64,000 nt of DNA from Bradyrhizobium jicamae (GCF_018130695.1 NZ_JAFCJX010000021.1:62001-126000); one strand, 5' to 3'. Numbered from the stretch's first letter, positions 24,102-33,172 are shown. Notes: generated by a model not told the origin, from the letters alone. Made by a program: numbers and translations.

Positions 24102-24187
24102 GTAGGATGGGTGGAGCGGAGCGATACCCATCACTTTCGTGCCGCGTGGTGAGATGATGGGTATCGCTTTCGCTCCACCCATCCTAC
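24102..24187. repeat. Perfect-arm palindromic element (GTAGGATGGGTGGAGCG...)
   Basis: GTAGGATGGGTGGAGC and its complement GCTCCACCCATCCTAC bound an 86-base element, with inner GCGATACCCATCA/TGATGGGTATCGC arms. It is noncoding and of the small dispersed palindrome type. Confidence 0.7.
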
Positions 24188-24289
24188 AGATCTGCACGCT
24201 CCCGCTGACATTAGACTGCTGATTTGCCCGACGAGGCAAGAGCTCCCGGCAAAAATATTCCTCTTTACACGAACTTCGGAATATGCTAA

Positions 24290-24700
24290 CAATGGCCCAT
24301 CTCACCCGACACGAGGGGCGCTCGCGAACGCCACGAACGTGGGTGACGATGCGGTGGCCGCCGGGCGTGCGACAGGCGTGTGTGCGCAAGGCGGACGGTG
24401 AAGTCGTGTGGGCCTGCCGCCCCGATGTTGGTGGCAAGCACGCGAACAGGCTAACGCCTGTCGCTGGCGATGGTGGCACAAAAGCAGAGTCTCACCAGGG
24501 CGAGCACGTATAAGCCGTAAGACCATCGCGCAGGGAAGGCCGGATGCCTCCGCCGAACCTGTATGCTCGTGCGCGCACTCTTTTGTGCACATGGCGCATG
24601 AGACCGTGGGTGCGGCGTGCACCCGGTCTTCCCTGCGCCCTCGCTATCGAGAGAGGGCGGAACGAGATGAAAGACTCGGGCAGATCATGTCGCGAGAACG
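24290..24700. repeat. Probable degraded dispersed element
   Basis: Fragments such as GEVVWACRPDVG, SPGRARISRKTIAQGRPDA and ETVGAACTRSSLRP appear in shifting frames with no shared start, stop or ribosome site. From memory, similar fragments recur in many Bradyrhizobium genomes as short hypothetical proteins, which suggests a multicopy relic rather than a gene. This recollection is unchecked. Confidence 0.4.
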
Positions 24701-24714
24701 CGAAGCCATACCCC

Positions 24715-24821
24715 GGTGTCGTCGCCCGCGCATGCGGGCGATCCAGTACGCCGCGGCCCATCGGCTCAATCACATCCGTCTCTGGAATACTGGATCGCCC
24801 GCATACGCGGGCGACGACACC
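24715..24821. repeat. Palindromic element (GGTGTCGTCGCCCGCG...CGCGGGCGACGACACC)
   Basis: Imperfect arms of about 33 bp (GGTGTCGTCGCCCGC, GCGGGCGATCCAGTA and complements) enclose about 40 bases. It is noncoding. Confidence 0.7.
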
Positions 24822-25226
24822 GAGAGGGTGGCTTCGCTTCCATTCCAAAACCACCAGGACCACGGTGGGGAAGGGGCGGCGACCCCGTCCGGCCACCACC
24901 GGTCCCGCCGGCGCCCACCCCCGTCCACCTTGGCATCCCAGACCCCATGGAACTCTGTAACCACCCCGCCCGCCGGCCTTTCCCGGCTCGGAATATGCCT
25001 TTGGTAACCTCGCCTTAACCATGATTAGCGTTTGGTTAGAAACGGAAGGACGCGTGAAAAGCCCTCGTTTTGACATGTTGGCAGGGGAAGCAGGTCCCGG
25101 CTTTGGACGGGCCCCCCATGCGACAGATGAGAAGGCTCTCGCGCAGTTTGTGCCGCGCACGCGCGGCCGTGGAACCGGCAGCCATTTGCTCCCGGAGGAT
25201 GGGATCGCGTTGAGAGGATTGCACTG

Positions 25227-25901
25227 ATGACCGACGACGTTTCCCTGTTTGGCCTTTTCTGGAAGGCCCGATGGGAGGTCTGGCTCGTGATGGTCGGTCT
25301 GATGGCCTGTTCGGTCTGGGTCTGGGCGATCGTGATCGACAAATTCCTGATGTATGCCCGCACGCGGCGTTCAATGGACCGTTTTGAGCAGGCATTCTGG
25401 TCGGGACAGTCGATCGAGGAACTCTATCGCACCCTGTCGGCCAAGCCGACGCAGTCGATGGCGGCCTGTTTCGTGGCTGCGATGCGGGAATGGAAGCGTT
25501 CGTTCGAGAGCCAGTCGCGCTCGGTCGCCGGCCTGCAGGCCCGGATTGAGAAGGTCATGAACGTCTCGATCGCCCGCGAGGTGGAACGGCTGGAGCGGCG
25601 GCTCCTGGTGCTGGCGACCGTCGGCTCGGCCGGCCCGTTCGTCGGCCTGCTCGGCACGGTGCTCGGCATCATGACCAGCTTCCAGTCGATCGCGGCCTCG
25701 AAAAATACCTCCCTTTCGGTGGTGGCCCCGGGCATCGCGGAGGCGCTGCTGGCGACCGCAATCGGCCTGATTGCCGCAATTCCGGCGACTATTTTCTACA
25801 ATAAGTTCACGTCCGAGGTGAACCGGCAGGCCCAGCGCCTGGAAGGGTTCGCCGACGAGTTCTCCGCCATCCTGTCGCGCCAGATCGACGAGCGGGGGTA
25901 G
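25227..25901 (+). CDS. tolQ: Tol-Pal system proton channel subunit TolQ
   Basis: This 224-residue MotA/TolQ/ExbB family inner-membrane protein has a first helix around residues 17-38 (WLVMVGLMACSVWVWAIVID). The conserved pair of helices near residues 128-195 carries VGSAGPFVGLLGTVLGIMTS and GIAEALLATAIGLIAAIPA. With TolR it conducts protons to energise TolA for outer-membrane constriction. AGAGG lies about 10 bases before the ATG. A 49-bp palindrome separates it from tolR. Confidence 0.95.
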   Translation: MTDDVSLFGLFWKARWEVWLVMVGLMACSVWVWAIVIDKFLMYARTRRSMDRFEQAFWSGQSIEELYRTLSAKPTQSMAACFVAAMREWKRSFESQSRSVAGLQARIEKVMNVSIAREVERLERRLLVLATVGSAGPFVGLLGTVLGIMTSFQSIAASKNTSLSVVAPGIAEALLATAIGLIAAIPATIFYNKFTSEVNRQAQRLEGFADEFSAILSRQIDERG

Positions 25902-25949
25902 AGCATGATCCGGAAAAGTGGGTACCGGTTTTCCGACAAGATCATGCTC
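25901..25949. repeat. 49-bp palindromic element, copy 2, between tolQ and tolR
   Basis: The same GAGCATGATCCGGAAAAGTG...GATCATGCTC unit occurs as at 14089-14137. Its first base is the last base of the tolQ stop codon, and about 47 bases separate it from the tolR start. It could form an RNA hairpin inside the tol message. Confidence 0.85.
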
Positions 25950-25996
25950 AAACAGAGAAGCATGATGAGGGCAGTCGACCTGGTGGGTACACGATC

Positions 25997-26458
25997 ATGG
26001 CGATGAGCATGGCGGGGTCGTCCGGCGGCGGCGGTCGTCGCCGCGGACGCAAATCGGTCATGGCGGAGATCAACGTCACGCCGATGGTCGACGTGATGCT
26101 GGTGCTGCTGATCATTTTCATGGTGGCCGCGCCTCTGATGACGACCAGCATCGATGTCAGCCTGCCGTCCGCGACCGGCGGGGCGCCGCAGTCGCAGGAC
26201 ACGCAGCAGCTCAACATGACGGTGCAGCGGACCGGCGGCACCTGCAATTCCCAGGTGGCGGTCTACCTGAACGATGCCCCGCTTCCGGCCGGTGACATTG
26301 CCGACAAGGTCAGGGCCATCGGAACGATGCGATCGGAGACCCAGAAGGTGGTCAACGTATTGGCTGACAAGAGTGCCTGTTATTCAGATGTGATGAAATT
26401 GCTGGGAGCCCTCAGGGACGCGGGCTTCAAGGCGAGTGCTGCGGTGTTGCCCGAATAG
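25997..26458 (+). CDS. tolR: Tol-Pal system protein TolR
   Basis: This 153-residue ExbD/TolR protein has a short cytoplasmic glycine/arginine-rich start and one transmembrane helix with the proton-carrying aspartate (INVTPMVDVMLVLLIIFMVA, about residues 26-45), then a periplasmic domain. It works with TolQ as the stator. A second ATG two codons on is possible. It ends 12 bases before tolA. Confidence 0.95.
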   Translation: MAMSMAGSSGGGGRRRGRKSVMAEINVTPMVDVMLVLLIIFMVAAPLMTTSIDVSLPSATGGAPQSQDTQQLNMTVQRTGGTCNSQVAVYLNDAPLPAGDIADKVRAIGTMRSETQKVVNVLADKSACYSDVMKLLGALRDAGFKASAAVLPE

Positions 26459-26470
26459 GGAAGCGATGTA

Positions 26471-27556
26471 GTGGATCAGGCGATTGACACAACTGGGATC
26501 GGTCGGCGCATCTGGCTGAAGATCCTCAGTATCGACCCGGGCTTCCGGTACTCCGCGCTGGCGCACGCGGTGGTGCTGACGGTCGCCCTGTGGTCGGTGT
26601 CGTGGTGCTCGCTGGTGCAAATGCTGCCGTTCAATCTCGCGCAGCTCTCGGTGTTCGGCTATTCGCTCGCCTGCAAACCCAAGCAGATGACGGACTTCAT
26701 TCCAGTCGATGTGATGTCGGCCGAGCAGGTCAACCGCGTGATGGCGGGCCTGAAGGATGGCAAGAAGGAAAATCAAAAGCCACTGGTCGAGAAGGTCGCC
26801 GAAGCCAAGCCGGTCGACGACACCGTCGGCAAGATCTCCGAAAAGCCGCCGGTCGTGACTGAAACCGCGCCTCCGAAATCCGACGCACCCGATGAAGCGG
26901 CGAAGGCCGCGGAGGCGGCGGCCGCTGCAAAGGCCAAGGCCGACGCGAAGGCCAAGGCGGAAGCCGACAAGGCTGCAAAGGCGGAGGCGGACAGGGCCAA
27001 AGCGGAAGCCGACAAGGCCAAGGCGGAGGCAAAAGCCAGGGCCGAGAAGGCCAAGGCGGAAGCCAAGGCCAGGGCTGAGGCCAAAGCGAAGGCGGACGCC
27101 GAAGCGAAGGCCAAGTCCGAAAACGCCATGGCCACCATCTCGCAGGCTCTCAACAAGCCGGAACTGCTCAACAAGAAGGACCCGACCCGCACCGCCGCGG
27201 CCGGCGATGTGCTCAATTCCAGCAGCGCGCAGGGCGTCGCGAAGGGCGCGGCCGCCGACAATTCGGCGACCTGGGGCGCGCTGTTCCGCCAACAGGTGGA
27301 GCGCTGCTGGAAGAAGCCCTATGGCGGCGTCGAGCAGCAGATGGCGGAAGCTGTGTTTTCGATCCGGCTAAAGCGCGACGGATCTCTGGAAGGCACGCCG
27401 GTCGCGATCGGCTCGCCGAAGACGCCCTATCTGCGCGTCTATCAGGAGAGCGGCTTGCGGGCGATCATCGAGTGCGCGCCCTACAAATTGCCGCCGCAGT
27501 TTTTCGACGAATGGCAGTTCTTCGAACCGGCCTTCACCGAAAAGAACATGAGTTGA
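26471..27556 (+). CDS. tolA: Tol-Pal system protein TolA
   Basis: This 361-residue protein has an inner-membrane helix at about residues 22-48 and a long alanine/lysine/glutamate-rich helical domain II (about 135-220, AKAKAEADKAAKAEADRAKA type). The C-terminal domain III (about 265-355) includes TWGALFRQQVERCWKKPY. It spans the periplasm linking TolQR to TolB and Pal. The start is GTG at 26471 after GGGAAG. The coding repeats give low-complexity DNA at 26880-27130. A domain-III paralogue is encoded at 21458-21853. Confidence 0.94.
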   Translation: MDQAIDTTGIGRRIWLKILSIDPGFRYSALAHAVVLTVALWSVSWCSLVQMLPFNLAQLSVFGYSLACKPKQMTDFIPVDVMSAEQVNRVMAGLKDGKKENQKPLVEKVAEAKPVDDTVGKISEKPPVVTETAPPKSDAPDEAAKAAEAAAAAKAKADAKAKAEADKAAKAEADRAKAEADKAKAEAKARAEKAKAEAKARAEAKAKADAEAKAKSENAMATISQALNKPELLNKKDPTRTAAAGDVLNSSSAQGVAKGAAADNSATWGALFRQQVERCWKKPYGGVEQQMAEAVFSIRLKRDGSLEGTPVAIGSPKTPYLRVYQESGLRAIIECAPYKLPPQFFDEWQFFEPAFTEKNMS

Positions 27557-27597
27557 CATAGCGTTGCCGACCCCATGCATGAGCAAAGTTCGTAGCG

Positions 27598-28953
27598 ATG
27601 ATTGACAAGATCCGATTGCAAGACGCCATCATTCGTCCGACCCGCCGCCAGCTGCTGACAGGCATGGCCTCCGCCGGCGCACTGCTCGGCCTGCAGGGCA
27701 CTTCGTTCGCCCAGAAGCGCATCACCATCACCGAGGGCGAATTCGCCCCGGTGCCGATTGCGATCCCGAACTTCGCCGCCGGCACGCCCGGCGATGCCGA
27801 GGTCGGCGTCGGCGTGACGCAGGTGATCACCAACAACCTCAAGCGCAGCGGCTTGTTCGCGCCGATCGACCAGGCGGCCTATCTCGAGAAGCAGATCAAC
27901 ATCGACGCGGCGCCGAACTTCAACAACTGGAAGGCCATCAACGCGCAGGCGCTGGTGACCGGACGCATGACGCGACAGGCCAACGGGCGCGTGAAAGCGG
28001 AATTCCGCCTCTGGGACGTCAACACGGGCCAGCAACTCGCCGGCCAGCAATACGACACCTCGGCGGATTACTGGCGGCGCATCGCCCACATCATCTCCGA
28101 TCAGGTCTATGAGCGGATGACCGGCGAGAAGGGCTATTTCGACAGCCGCGTCGTGTTCATCGACGAGACCGGCTCCAAGGAGCGCCGCGTCAAGCGGCTG
28201 GCGATCATGGATCAGGACGGCGCCAATGTGCGCTACCTGACCCGCGGCGCCGACCTCGTGCTGACGCCGCGCTTCTCGCCGAACTCCCAGGAAATCACCT
28301 ACATGGAGTTCGGGCAGGGCGACCCGCGCGTCTATCTCTTCAACATCGAGACCGGGCAGCGCGAGATCGTCGGCAACTTCCCGGGCATGTCGTTCTCGCC
28401 GCGCTTCTCGCCGGACGGCCAGCGCATCATCATGAGCCTGCAGCAGGGCGGCAACTCCAACCTGTTCGTGATGGACCTGCGTTCGAAGTCGACGACACGC
28501 CTGACCGATACGCCGGCGATCGACACCTCGCCGTCCTATGCGCCGGATGGCAGCCGGATCTGTTTCGAATCCGATCGCGGCGGCAAGCCGCAGATCTATG
28601 TGATGCCGGCGACCGGCGGCGGGGCGCAGCGCATCTCGTTCGGCGAGGGCAGCTACTCGACGCCGGTGTGGTCACCGCGCGGCGACTACATCGCCTTCAC
28701 CAAGCAGGGCGGCGGGCAGTTCGCGATCGGCATCATGAAGCCCGACGGCAGTGGCGAGCGCATCCTGACCGCGGGCTTCCACAATGAGGGCCCGACATTC
28801 TCGCCGAACGGGCGCGTGGTGATGTTCTTCCGCGATCCCGGCGGCAATGGCGGCCCGTCGCTCTACACGGTCGACGTGTCTGGCCGCAACGAGCTGAAAG
28901 TGCCGACGCCGGGCTTTGCCTCCGATCCGGCCTGGTCGCCGCTGCTGTCATGA
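27598..28953 (+). CDS. tolB: Tol-Pal system beta-propeller protein TolB
   Basis: This 451-residue periplasmic protein has an N-terminal signal with a twin-arginine core (TRRQLLTGMASAGALLG), so Tat export is possible although Sec is usual for TolB. After the alpha/beta domain come the six-blade propeller repeats (TPRFSPNSQEITYMEFG, SPRFSPDGQRIIM, SPSYAPDGSRICFESDRGG, TPVWSPRGDYIAFTK). It binds Pal and TolA. It lies 42 bases after tolA. Confidence 0.95.
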   Translation: MIDKIRLQDAIIRPTRRQLLTGMASAGALLGLQGTSFAQKRITITEGEFAPVPIAIPNFAAGTPGDAEVGVGVTQVITNNLKRSGLFAPIDQAAYLEKQINIDAAPNFNNWKAINAQALVTGRMTRQANGRVKAEFRLWDVNTGQQLAGQQYDTSADYWRRIAHIISDQVYERMTGEKGYFDSRVVFIDETGSKERRVKRLAIMDQDGANVRYLTRGADLVLTPRFSPNSQEITYMEFGQGDPRVYLFNIETGQREIVGNFPGMSFSPRFSPDGQRIIMSLQQGGNSNLFVMDLRSKSTTRLTDTPAIDTSPSYAPDGSRICFESDRGGKPQIYVMPATGGGAQRISFGEGSYSTPVWSPRGDYIAFTKQGGGQFAIGIMKPDGSGERILTAGFHNEGPTFSPNGRVVMFFRDPGGNGGPSLYTVDVSGRNELKVPTPGFASDPAWSPLLS

Positions 28954-29127
28954 GGATCCGGTTCCACACGCTCTGCGAGAATACCGGCATTAACCGGCAA
29001 ATATTACCTAGGGTGCTGATTTTCAAGGCGAATATTTACATTGTGAAACGTACGACAACGACTCGCTAACCGTGTTCCCTCAGAAAGACTTCACCTGCAG
29101 GGGGTAGAACTGCGCAGCCTAAAAGGG

Positions 29128-31476
29128 ATGCGTACGTTTAAAATGCAGGTCGCTCGCCAGAGTGGAGAACCCGATCAGAAGGTGTCGCCGTATCTCCGCG
29201 CGGCGCTGATCGATTCGCTGTTTGAAACGTCCGCTCCGCTGCTGACCGGCATCGTGTTCGGCGCGATCGCAGCCGCCGTGACCGCGCTGAAGACGGAAAG
29301 TCCCTTCGTCTGGGCATGTGTCGCGCTGCTCATCGTGGCCGGCGCCTTCCGTGCGTTCAACCAGCATCGCTACCAGTCGTTCAAGTCGAACCAGACCGCC
29401 GAGGAAGCCGCGCGGTGGAAGATGCGCCACCAGATCGGGGCGACGATCCAGGCGACTTCTGTCGGCGTCTGGTGCTGCACCACCCTGTTGGTCAGCGACG
29501 ATGCCGTGGCCCACATGATTTGCTTGTCGACGACCACCGGGTTCGTGGCGCTGGGCGCCGGCCGGGCTTATGGACGGCAGTGGGTGTTCCAGCTGCAGGC
29601 CTCGCTTTGCTTCGGTTCGACCGTGATCGCGCTGGCGCTGCGCGGCACGCCCTATTACATCGCGATGTCGGTGCTGTGCGCCGCATTCCTGGTCGCTGCC
29701 CTGCAGATTTCGGCCAACCTGCACAGAATATTCATGCAGGCGCTGATGGCGCGCGAGCGCGAGGCGGCGCTGGCCGGCCAGTTCGACACCGCGTTGAACA
29801 ACATGCCGCACGGGCTGTGCATGTTCAGCCCCGGCGGACAATTGGCGGTCATGAATCATCGCTTCAGCGAGATGATGAACCTTGCTGATGATTTCGTGCA
29901 AAGCGGCGCGAGCGCATCCGACATCTGCAATGCCTGCGTCCTGTCCGGCGCGATCTCGGCAGCCACCGCGCGGCAGATCCTGTCGGAGATCGAGAATTCG
30001 CAGGCCGGCGACATCGTCACCGGCGATCCCGACGCCGACCGCAACCGTTCGCTGTCCTGGACGTTCCAGCCGATGGCCGACGGCGGCACCGTCGTGCTGG
30101 TCGAGGACATCACCGAGCGCAAGGACGCCGAGGCCAGGATCAGCCATCTGGCGCGCTACGACGAGCTGACGCAGCTGCCCAATCGGGTCAATTTCCGCGA
30201 CGAGATCGGCCATCTGCTCGCCACGCGCCACGGCGCCGAGCAGCGCTCGGCGCTGCTGTTCGTCGACCTCGACCAGTTCAAGCAGGTCAACGACACGCTC
30301 GGCCATCCCTGCGGCGACCAGCTGCTCTGCCTCGTCGCCGAGCGGCTGCGCGAGATGCTGCGGCCGGAAGATTTCGTGGCCCGCTTCGGCGGCGACGAGT
30401 TCGTCGTGTTCCAGCAGAACATCCATTCGCACGAGGACGCGGCGAGCCTCGCCCGCCGCATCGTCGATCGCCTGAGCGAGCGCTACAAGATCGACAACCA
30501 CCTGGTCGAGATCGGCGCCAGCATCGGCATCGCCATGACCGCGCCCGGCGTCAGCGCCGACACGCTGCTGAAGAACGCCGACATGGCGCTCTACCGCGCC
30601 AAGGCCGACGGCCGCGGCACGTTCTGCTTCTTCCGCGACGAGATGGCCCAGACCGTCGAGGCGCGCCGCATCCTCGAGCTCGACCTGCGCAAGGCGCTGG
30701 CCAACGAGGAGTTCGAGCTGTTCTACCAGCCGCTGATCAATTTGAAGTCCGGCAAGGTCTCGACCTGCGAGGCGCTGTTGCGCTGGAACCACCCGATGCG
30801 CGGCACGGTGTCGCCCGTCGACATCATCCCGGTCGCCGAGGACATGGGCCTGATCGTCGATCTCGGCCGCTGGATCCTGCGCAAGGCCTGCATGGAGTGC
30901 ATGAAGTGGCCCGAGGCGGTGAGCGTCGCCGTCAACTTCTCGCCGCAGCAGTTCCACCAGCGCGACGTGCTGAGCGAAGTGCGCTACGCGCTCGAGGTCT
31001 CCGGCCTGCCGGCGCACCGGCTCGAGATCGAGATCACGGAATCGTCATTGCTGCACAACACGCAGTTGACCCATGATGTGCTCTCGCAATTGCGGACGCT
31101 CGGCGTGCGAATCTCGCTCGACGATTTCGGCACCGGCTATTCCTCGCTCAGCTACCTGCACAACTTCCCGCTGCAGAAGGTCAAGATCGATCGCTCCTTC
31201 CTCGAGGGCATCGACAGCGACCGCCCGCTGACGCTGCTGCGCGGCGTGGCGCGGCTGTCGGCCGATCTCGGCATGTCTGTCGTGGTCGAGGGCATCGAGA
31301 CCAACGAGCAGCTCGAGCTGATCAGCAGCGACGGCGCAGTCACCGAGGCGCAAGGCTATCTGTTCAGCCGCCCGGTTCCGGCGGTACGGATCCGCCAGTT
31401 GCTGAATGCTTCTCACGGCCGGCGCGGGCCTGACGAGCAGCAGTTGATCGCGTTCCCCTCGCGCTCGATCGCCTGA
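29128..31476 (+). CDS. Membrane GGDEF-EAL protein (c-di-GMP synthesis and breakdown)
   Basis: This 782-residue protein has about six N-terminal transmembrane helices (residues 39-195), a PAS-like domain (about 225-330, FDTALNNMPHGLCMFSPGG), a GGDEF domain and an EAL domain. The cyclase motif RFGGDEFVVF is intact, with the inhibitory RPED site exactly 5 residues upstream. EAL residues are intact (CEALLRWNHP, NFSPQQF, EITESSL, DDFGTGYSSL, KIDRSF, VVEGIET), so both activities are possible. The start is uncertain: AAAAGGG abuts the ATG too closely. The gene lies between tolB and pal. Confidence 0.92.
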   Translation: MRTFKMQVARQSGEPDQKVSPYLRAALIDSLFETSAPLLTGIVFGAIAAAVTALKTESPFVWACVALLIVAGAFRAFNQHRYQSFKSNQTAEEAARWKMRHQIGATIQATSVGVWCCTTLLVSDDAVAHMICLSTTTGFVALGAGRAYGRQWVFQLQASLCFGSTVIALALRGTPYYIAMSVLCAAFLVAALQISANLHRIFMQALMAREREAALAGQFDTALNNMPHGLCMFSPGGQLAVMNHRFSEMMNLADDFVQSGASASDICNACVLSGAISAATARQILSEIENSQAGDIVTGDPDADRNRSLSWTFQPMADGGTVVLVEDITERKDAEARISHLARYDELTQLPNRVNFRDEIGHLLATRHGAEQRSALLFVDLDQFKQVNDTLGHPCGDQLLCLVAERLREMLRPEDFVARFGGDEFVVFQQNIHSHEDAASLARRIVDRLSERYKIDNHLVEIGASIGIAMTAPGVSADTLLKNADMALYRAKADGRGTFCFFRDEMAQTVEARRILELDLRKALANEEFELFYQPLINLKSGKVSTCEALLRWNHPMRGTVSPVDIIPVAEDMGLIVDLGRWILRKACMECMKWPEAVSVAVNFSPQQFHQRDVLSEVRYALEVSGLPAHRLEIEITESSLLHNTQLTHDVLSQLRTLGVRISLDDFGTGYSSLSYLHNFPLQKVKIDRSFLEGIDSDRPLTLLRGVARLSADLGMSVVVEGIETNEQLELISSDGAVTEAQGYLFSRPVPAVRIRQLLNASHGRRGPDEQQLIAFPSRSIA

Positions 31477-31625
31477 CACAACCTCCCACCGTAATCCTAC
31501 GGGTCGCTGACGGCCGCATGGGTTAACCCTAACGTGTCAATAGCTTTGCAATTTTATTAAGAAGCTGTTAAGTTTTCATACTCGTTGAGGTTGTTGAGGT
31601 TGTTGTGGAAGTGTTGGAGCGCCAG

Positions 31626-32366
31626 ATGAAGTCAGCCGCCGAACCGCGCGCTTCGCATGTTGTGCGGGGAGGAGCGCTGTTCGACCGCGTCGACTACCGC
31701 CCGATCGAAACTCCCGAGGAGAAAGATCATCTCTATGCGATGCGCTACAAGGCGTATACGCGCGGCGGACTGATCCCGCTGTCGGGCTCCGAGCGCTACA
31801 GCGATGATTACGATGACGCGCCCAATGCCTGGACGTTCGGCATCTATGTGGACGGGGAACTCTACAGCTCGATCCGCCTCCACGTCCTGACATCGGAACA
31901 GCGGATGTCCTGCACGACCGATTTGTTCGGCGACGTTCTCAATCCTCGGCTCGATCGCGGCGAAGTTTTCATCGATCCGGCCCGCTTCGTCGCCGATCCC
32001 GAAAAAGCCCAGCGGTTCCCCGAGCTGCCTTATCTGACGGTGCGGCTGGCCTATCTGGCCTGCGAGTATTTCAACGCCGATACCGGGCTTGCACTGGTTC
32101 GTCCCGCGCACGAAGCATTTTATCGCCGGGTCTTCCTCAACGAGACCATCGCCGAACCGCGCCTGTTTCCCAACGCATTGGCAAAGGTGGCGCTGATGGC
32201 GTCCGACTACCGGGCTGTGCGGGAAAAGGTCCTGGCCCGGTTTCCCATCATGCGTTCAAGCGCCTTCGAGCGGCGGATGCTGTTCCAGCGCACCGGCGAG
32301 CGGCATTCGGCGCGATCCGGGATTGTCACGTCGTTCGAACGCCCCTCGATCGTCCCGAACCCCTGA
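31626..32366 (+). CDS. FeeM-like N-acyl amino acid synthase family protein
   Basis: This 246-residue protein has the GNAT/autoinducer-synthase-like pattern of the FeeM group: EEKDHLYAMRYKAYTRGGLI, PNAWTFGIYVDGELYSSIRL, GEVFIDPARFVADPEKAQRF, PYLTVRLAYLACEYFNADTG, VRPAHEAFYRRVFLNE. FeeM enzymes join fatty acids from acyl-ACP to amino acids such as tyrosine and resemble LuxI acyl-homoserine lactone synthases. The ATG at 31626 has GGAG 6 bases upstream. It follows the c-di-GMP gene by 149 bases. Family recognition is by pattern memory; the product is unproven. Confidence 0.8.
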   Translation: MKSAAEPRASHVVRGGALFDRVDYRPIETPEEKDHLYAMRYKAYTRGGLIPLSGSERYSDDYDDAPNAWTFGIYVDGELYSSIRLHVLTSEQRMSCTTDLFGDVLNPRLDRGEVFIDPARFVADPEKAQRFPELPYLTVRLAYLACEYFNADTGLALVRPAHEAFYRRVFLNETIAEPRLFPNALAKVALMASDYRAVREKVLARFPIMRSSAFERRMLFQRTGERHSARSGIVTSFERPSIVPNP

Positions 32367-32677
32367 ACCGGGAATCACCGATTCGCTGCGTTGGTCGTGC
32401 GGCCGCTCCTTCCGGGCGCGAGCCGCTATTTTCTGTTGTCCGAAGGGCACATCCGGGCCAGAAATGGCCTGTAAACGCTGCCGATTCCGGCCGCGCTGAC
32501 GCTTGCCTTCACCGTCGCGCCACATTTACAACCCATTAACCATCCGGGGCGCTTTTCACCATTGGCCAGCATTTGATGGGGTTCGGCAAGGTTCCATCAA
32601 GGTTGACGGAACGTTCGCTTAACCATCGCCCTGTAGACCGGATGAAGTACGAAATACGTGAGCGTGGAGGCTCCGGA
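32367..32677. other. Intergenic region upstream of pal
   Basis: These 311 bases have no gene. The region contains TTAACC-rich segments and a possible TTGACG (about 32601-32606) upstream of pal, suggesting that pal has its own promoter. No strong -10 could be assigned. Confidence 0.4.
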
Positions 32678-33172
32678 ATGAAACATCAGATGCGTATCCT
32701 CCAGGGTATGAAACTGGCTGCGGTTCTGGCGGTGGCGCTGTCGATGGGCGCCTGCGCGAACAAGAACGGCATGGGCGCCAATGACGCGATGGCGAACGCC
32801 GCGACCCCGGGCAGCCAGCAGGATTTCGTGGTCAATGTCGGCGACCGCGTGTTCTTCGAGAGCGACCAGACCGATCTCAGCCCGCAGGCGATCGCGACCC
32901 TGGACAAGCAGGCGCAGTGGCTGCAGACCTATCCGCGCTACTCCTTCACCATCGAAGGCCACGCCGACGAGCGCGGCACCCGCGAGTACAACATTGCGCT
33001 CGGCGCGCGTCGTGCCCAGTCGGTCCGCTCCTATCTGGCTTCGCGTGGTATCGACGCCAACCGTATGCGCACCATCTCCTACGGCAAGGAACGCCCGGTC
33101 GCGGTTTGCAACGACATCTCCTGCTGGTCGCAGAACCGCCGCGCCGTCACGGTGCTGAACGCGAGCTCCTGA
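32678..33172 (+). CDS. pal: Peptidoglycan-associated lipoprotein Pal
   Basis: This 164-residue protein has a lipoprotein signal ending LSMGAC (cysteine about residue 24), then the OmpA-like peptidoglycan-binding domain with FTIEGHADERGTREYNIALG and ARRAQSVRSYLASRGI. It is anchored in the outer membrane and binds TolB and peptidoglycan. The ATG at 32678 is fixed by GGAGG 7 bases upstream; longer in-frame starts lack a signal. It is separated from tolB by two signalling genes. Confidence 0.96.
   Translation: MKHQMRILQGMKLAAVLAVALSMGACANKNGMGANDAMANAATPGSQQDFVVNVGDRVFFESDQTDLSPQAIATLDKQAQWLQTYPRYSFTIEGHADERGTREYNIALGARRAQSVRSYLASRGIDANRMRTISYGKERPVAVCNDISCWSQNRRAVTVLNASS

Larger units (their letters stand above)
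23933..25226. other. About 1.3 kb without a recognisable gene upstream of tolQ
   Basis: Six-frame inspection finds only short frames with arginine/proline-rich, low-complexity translations. The stretch contains two perfect-arm palindromic elements (24102-24187, 24715-24821) and, between them, sequence that looks like a degraded dispersed element. The tolQ promoter must lie near the right end; the TGGTAACCTCGCCTTAACC area (about 25001-25019) is AT-richer, but no clear -35/-10 pair could be assigned. Confidence 0.55.

Noticed and set aside
24102..24187. Palindrome as an insertion sequence end or integrase attachment site
   Set aside because: There is no transposase or integrase, no target duplication seen and no tRNA nearby; the structure fits a small dispersed hairpin repeat.
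24408..25007. 199-residue open frame upstream of tolQ
   Set aside because: It is Arg/Pro/Ser-rich, overlaps a palindromic element, has no ribosome site, and similar fragments appear in neighbouring frames; treated as a relic region.
27598..27715. TolB as a certain Tat substrate
   Set aside because: The twin-arginine motif is present, but the consensus is incomplete after it (TRRQLLTG) and TolB is normally Sec-exported; recorded only as a possibility.
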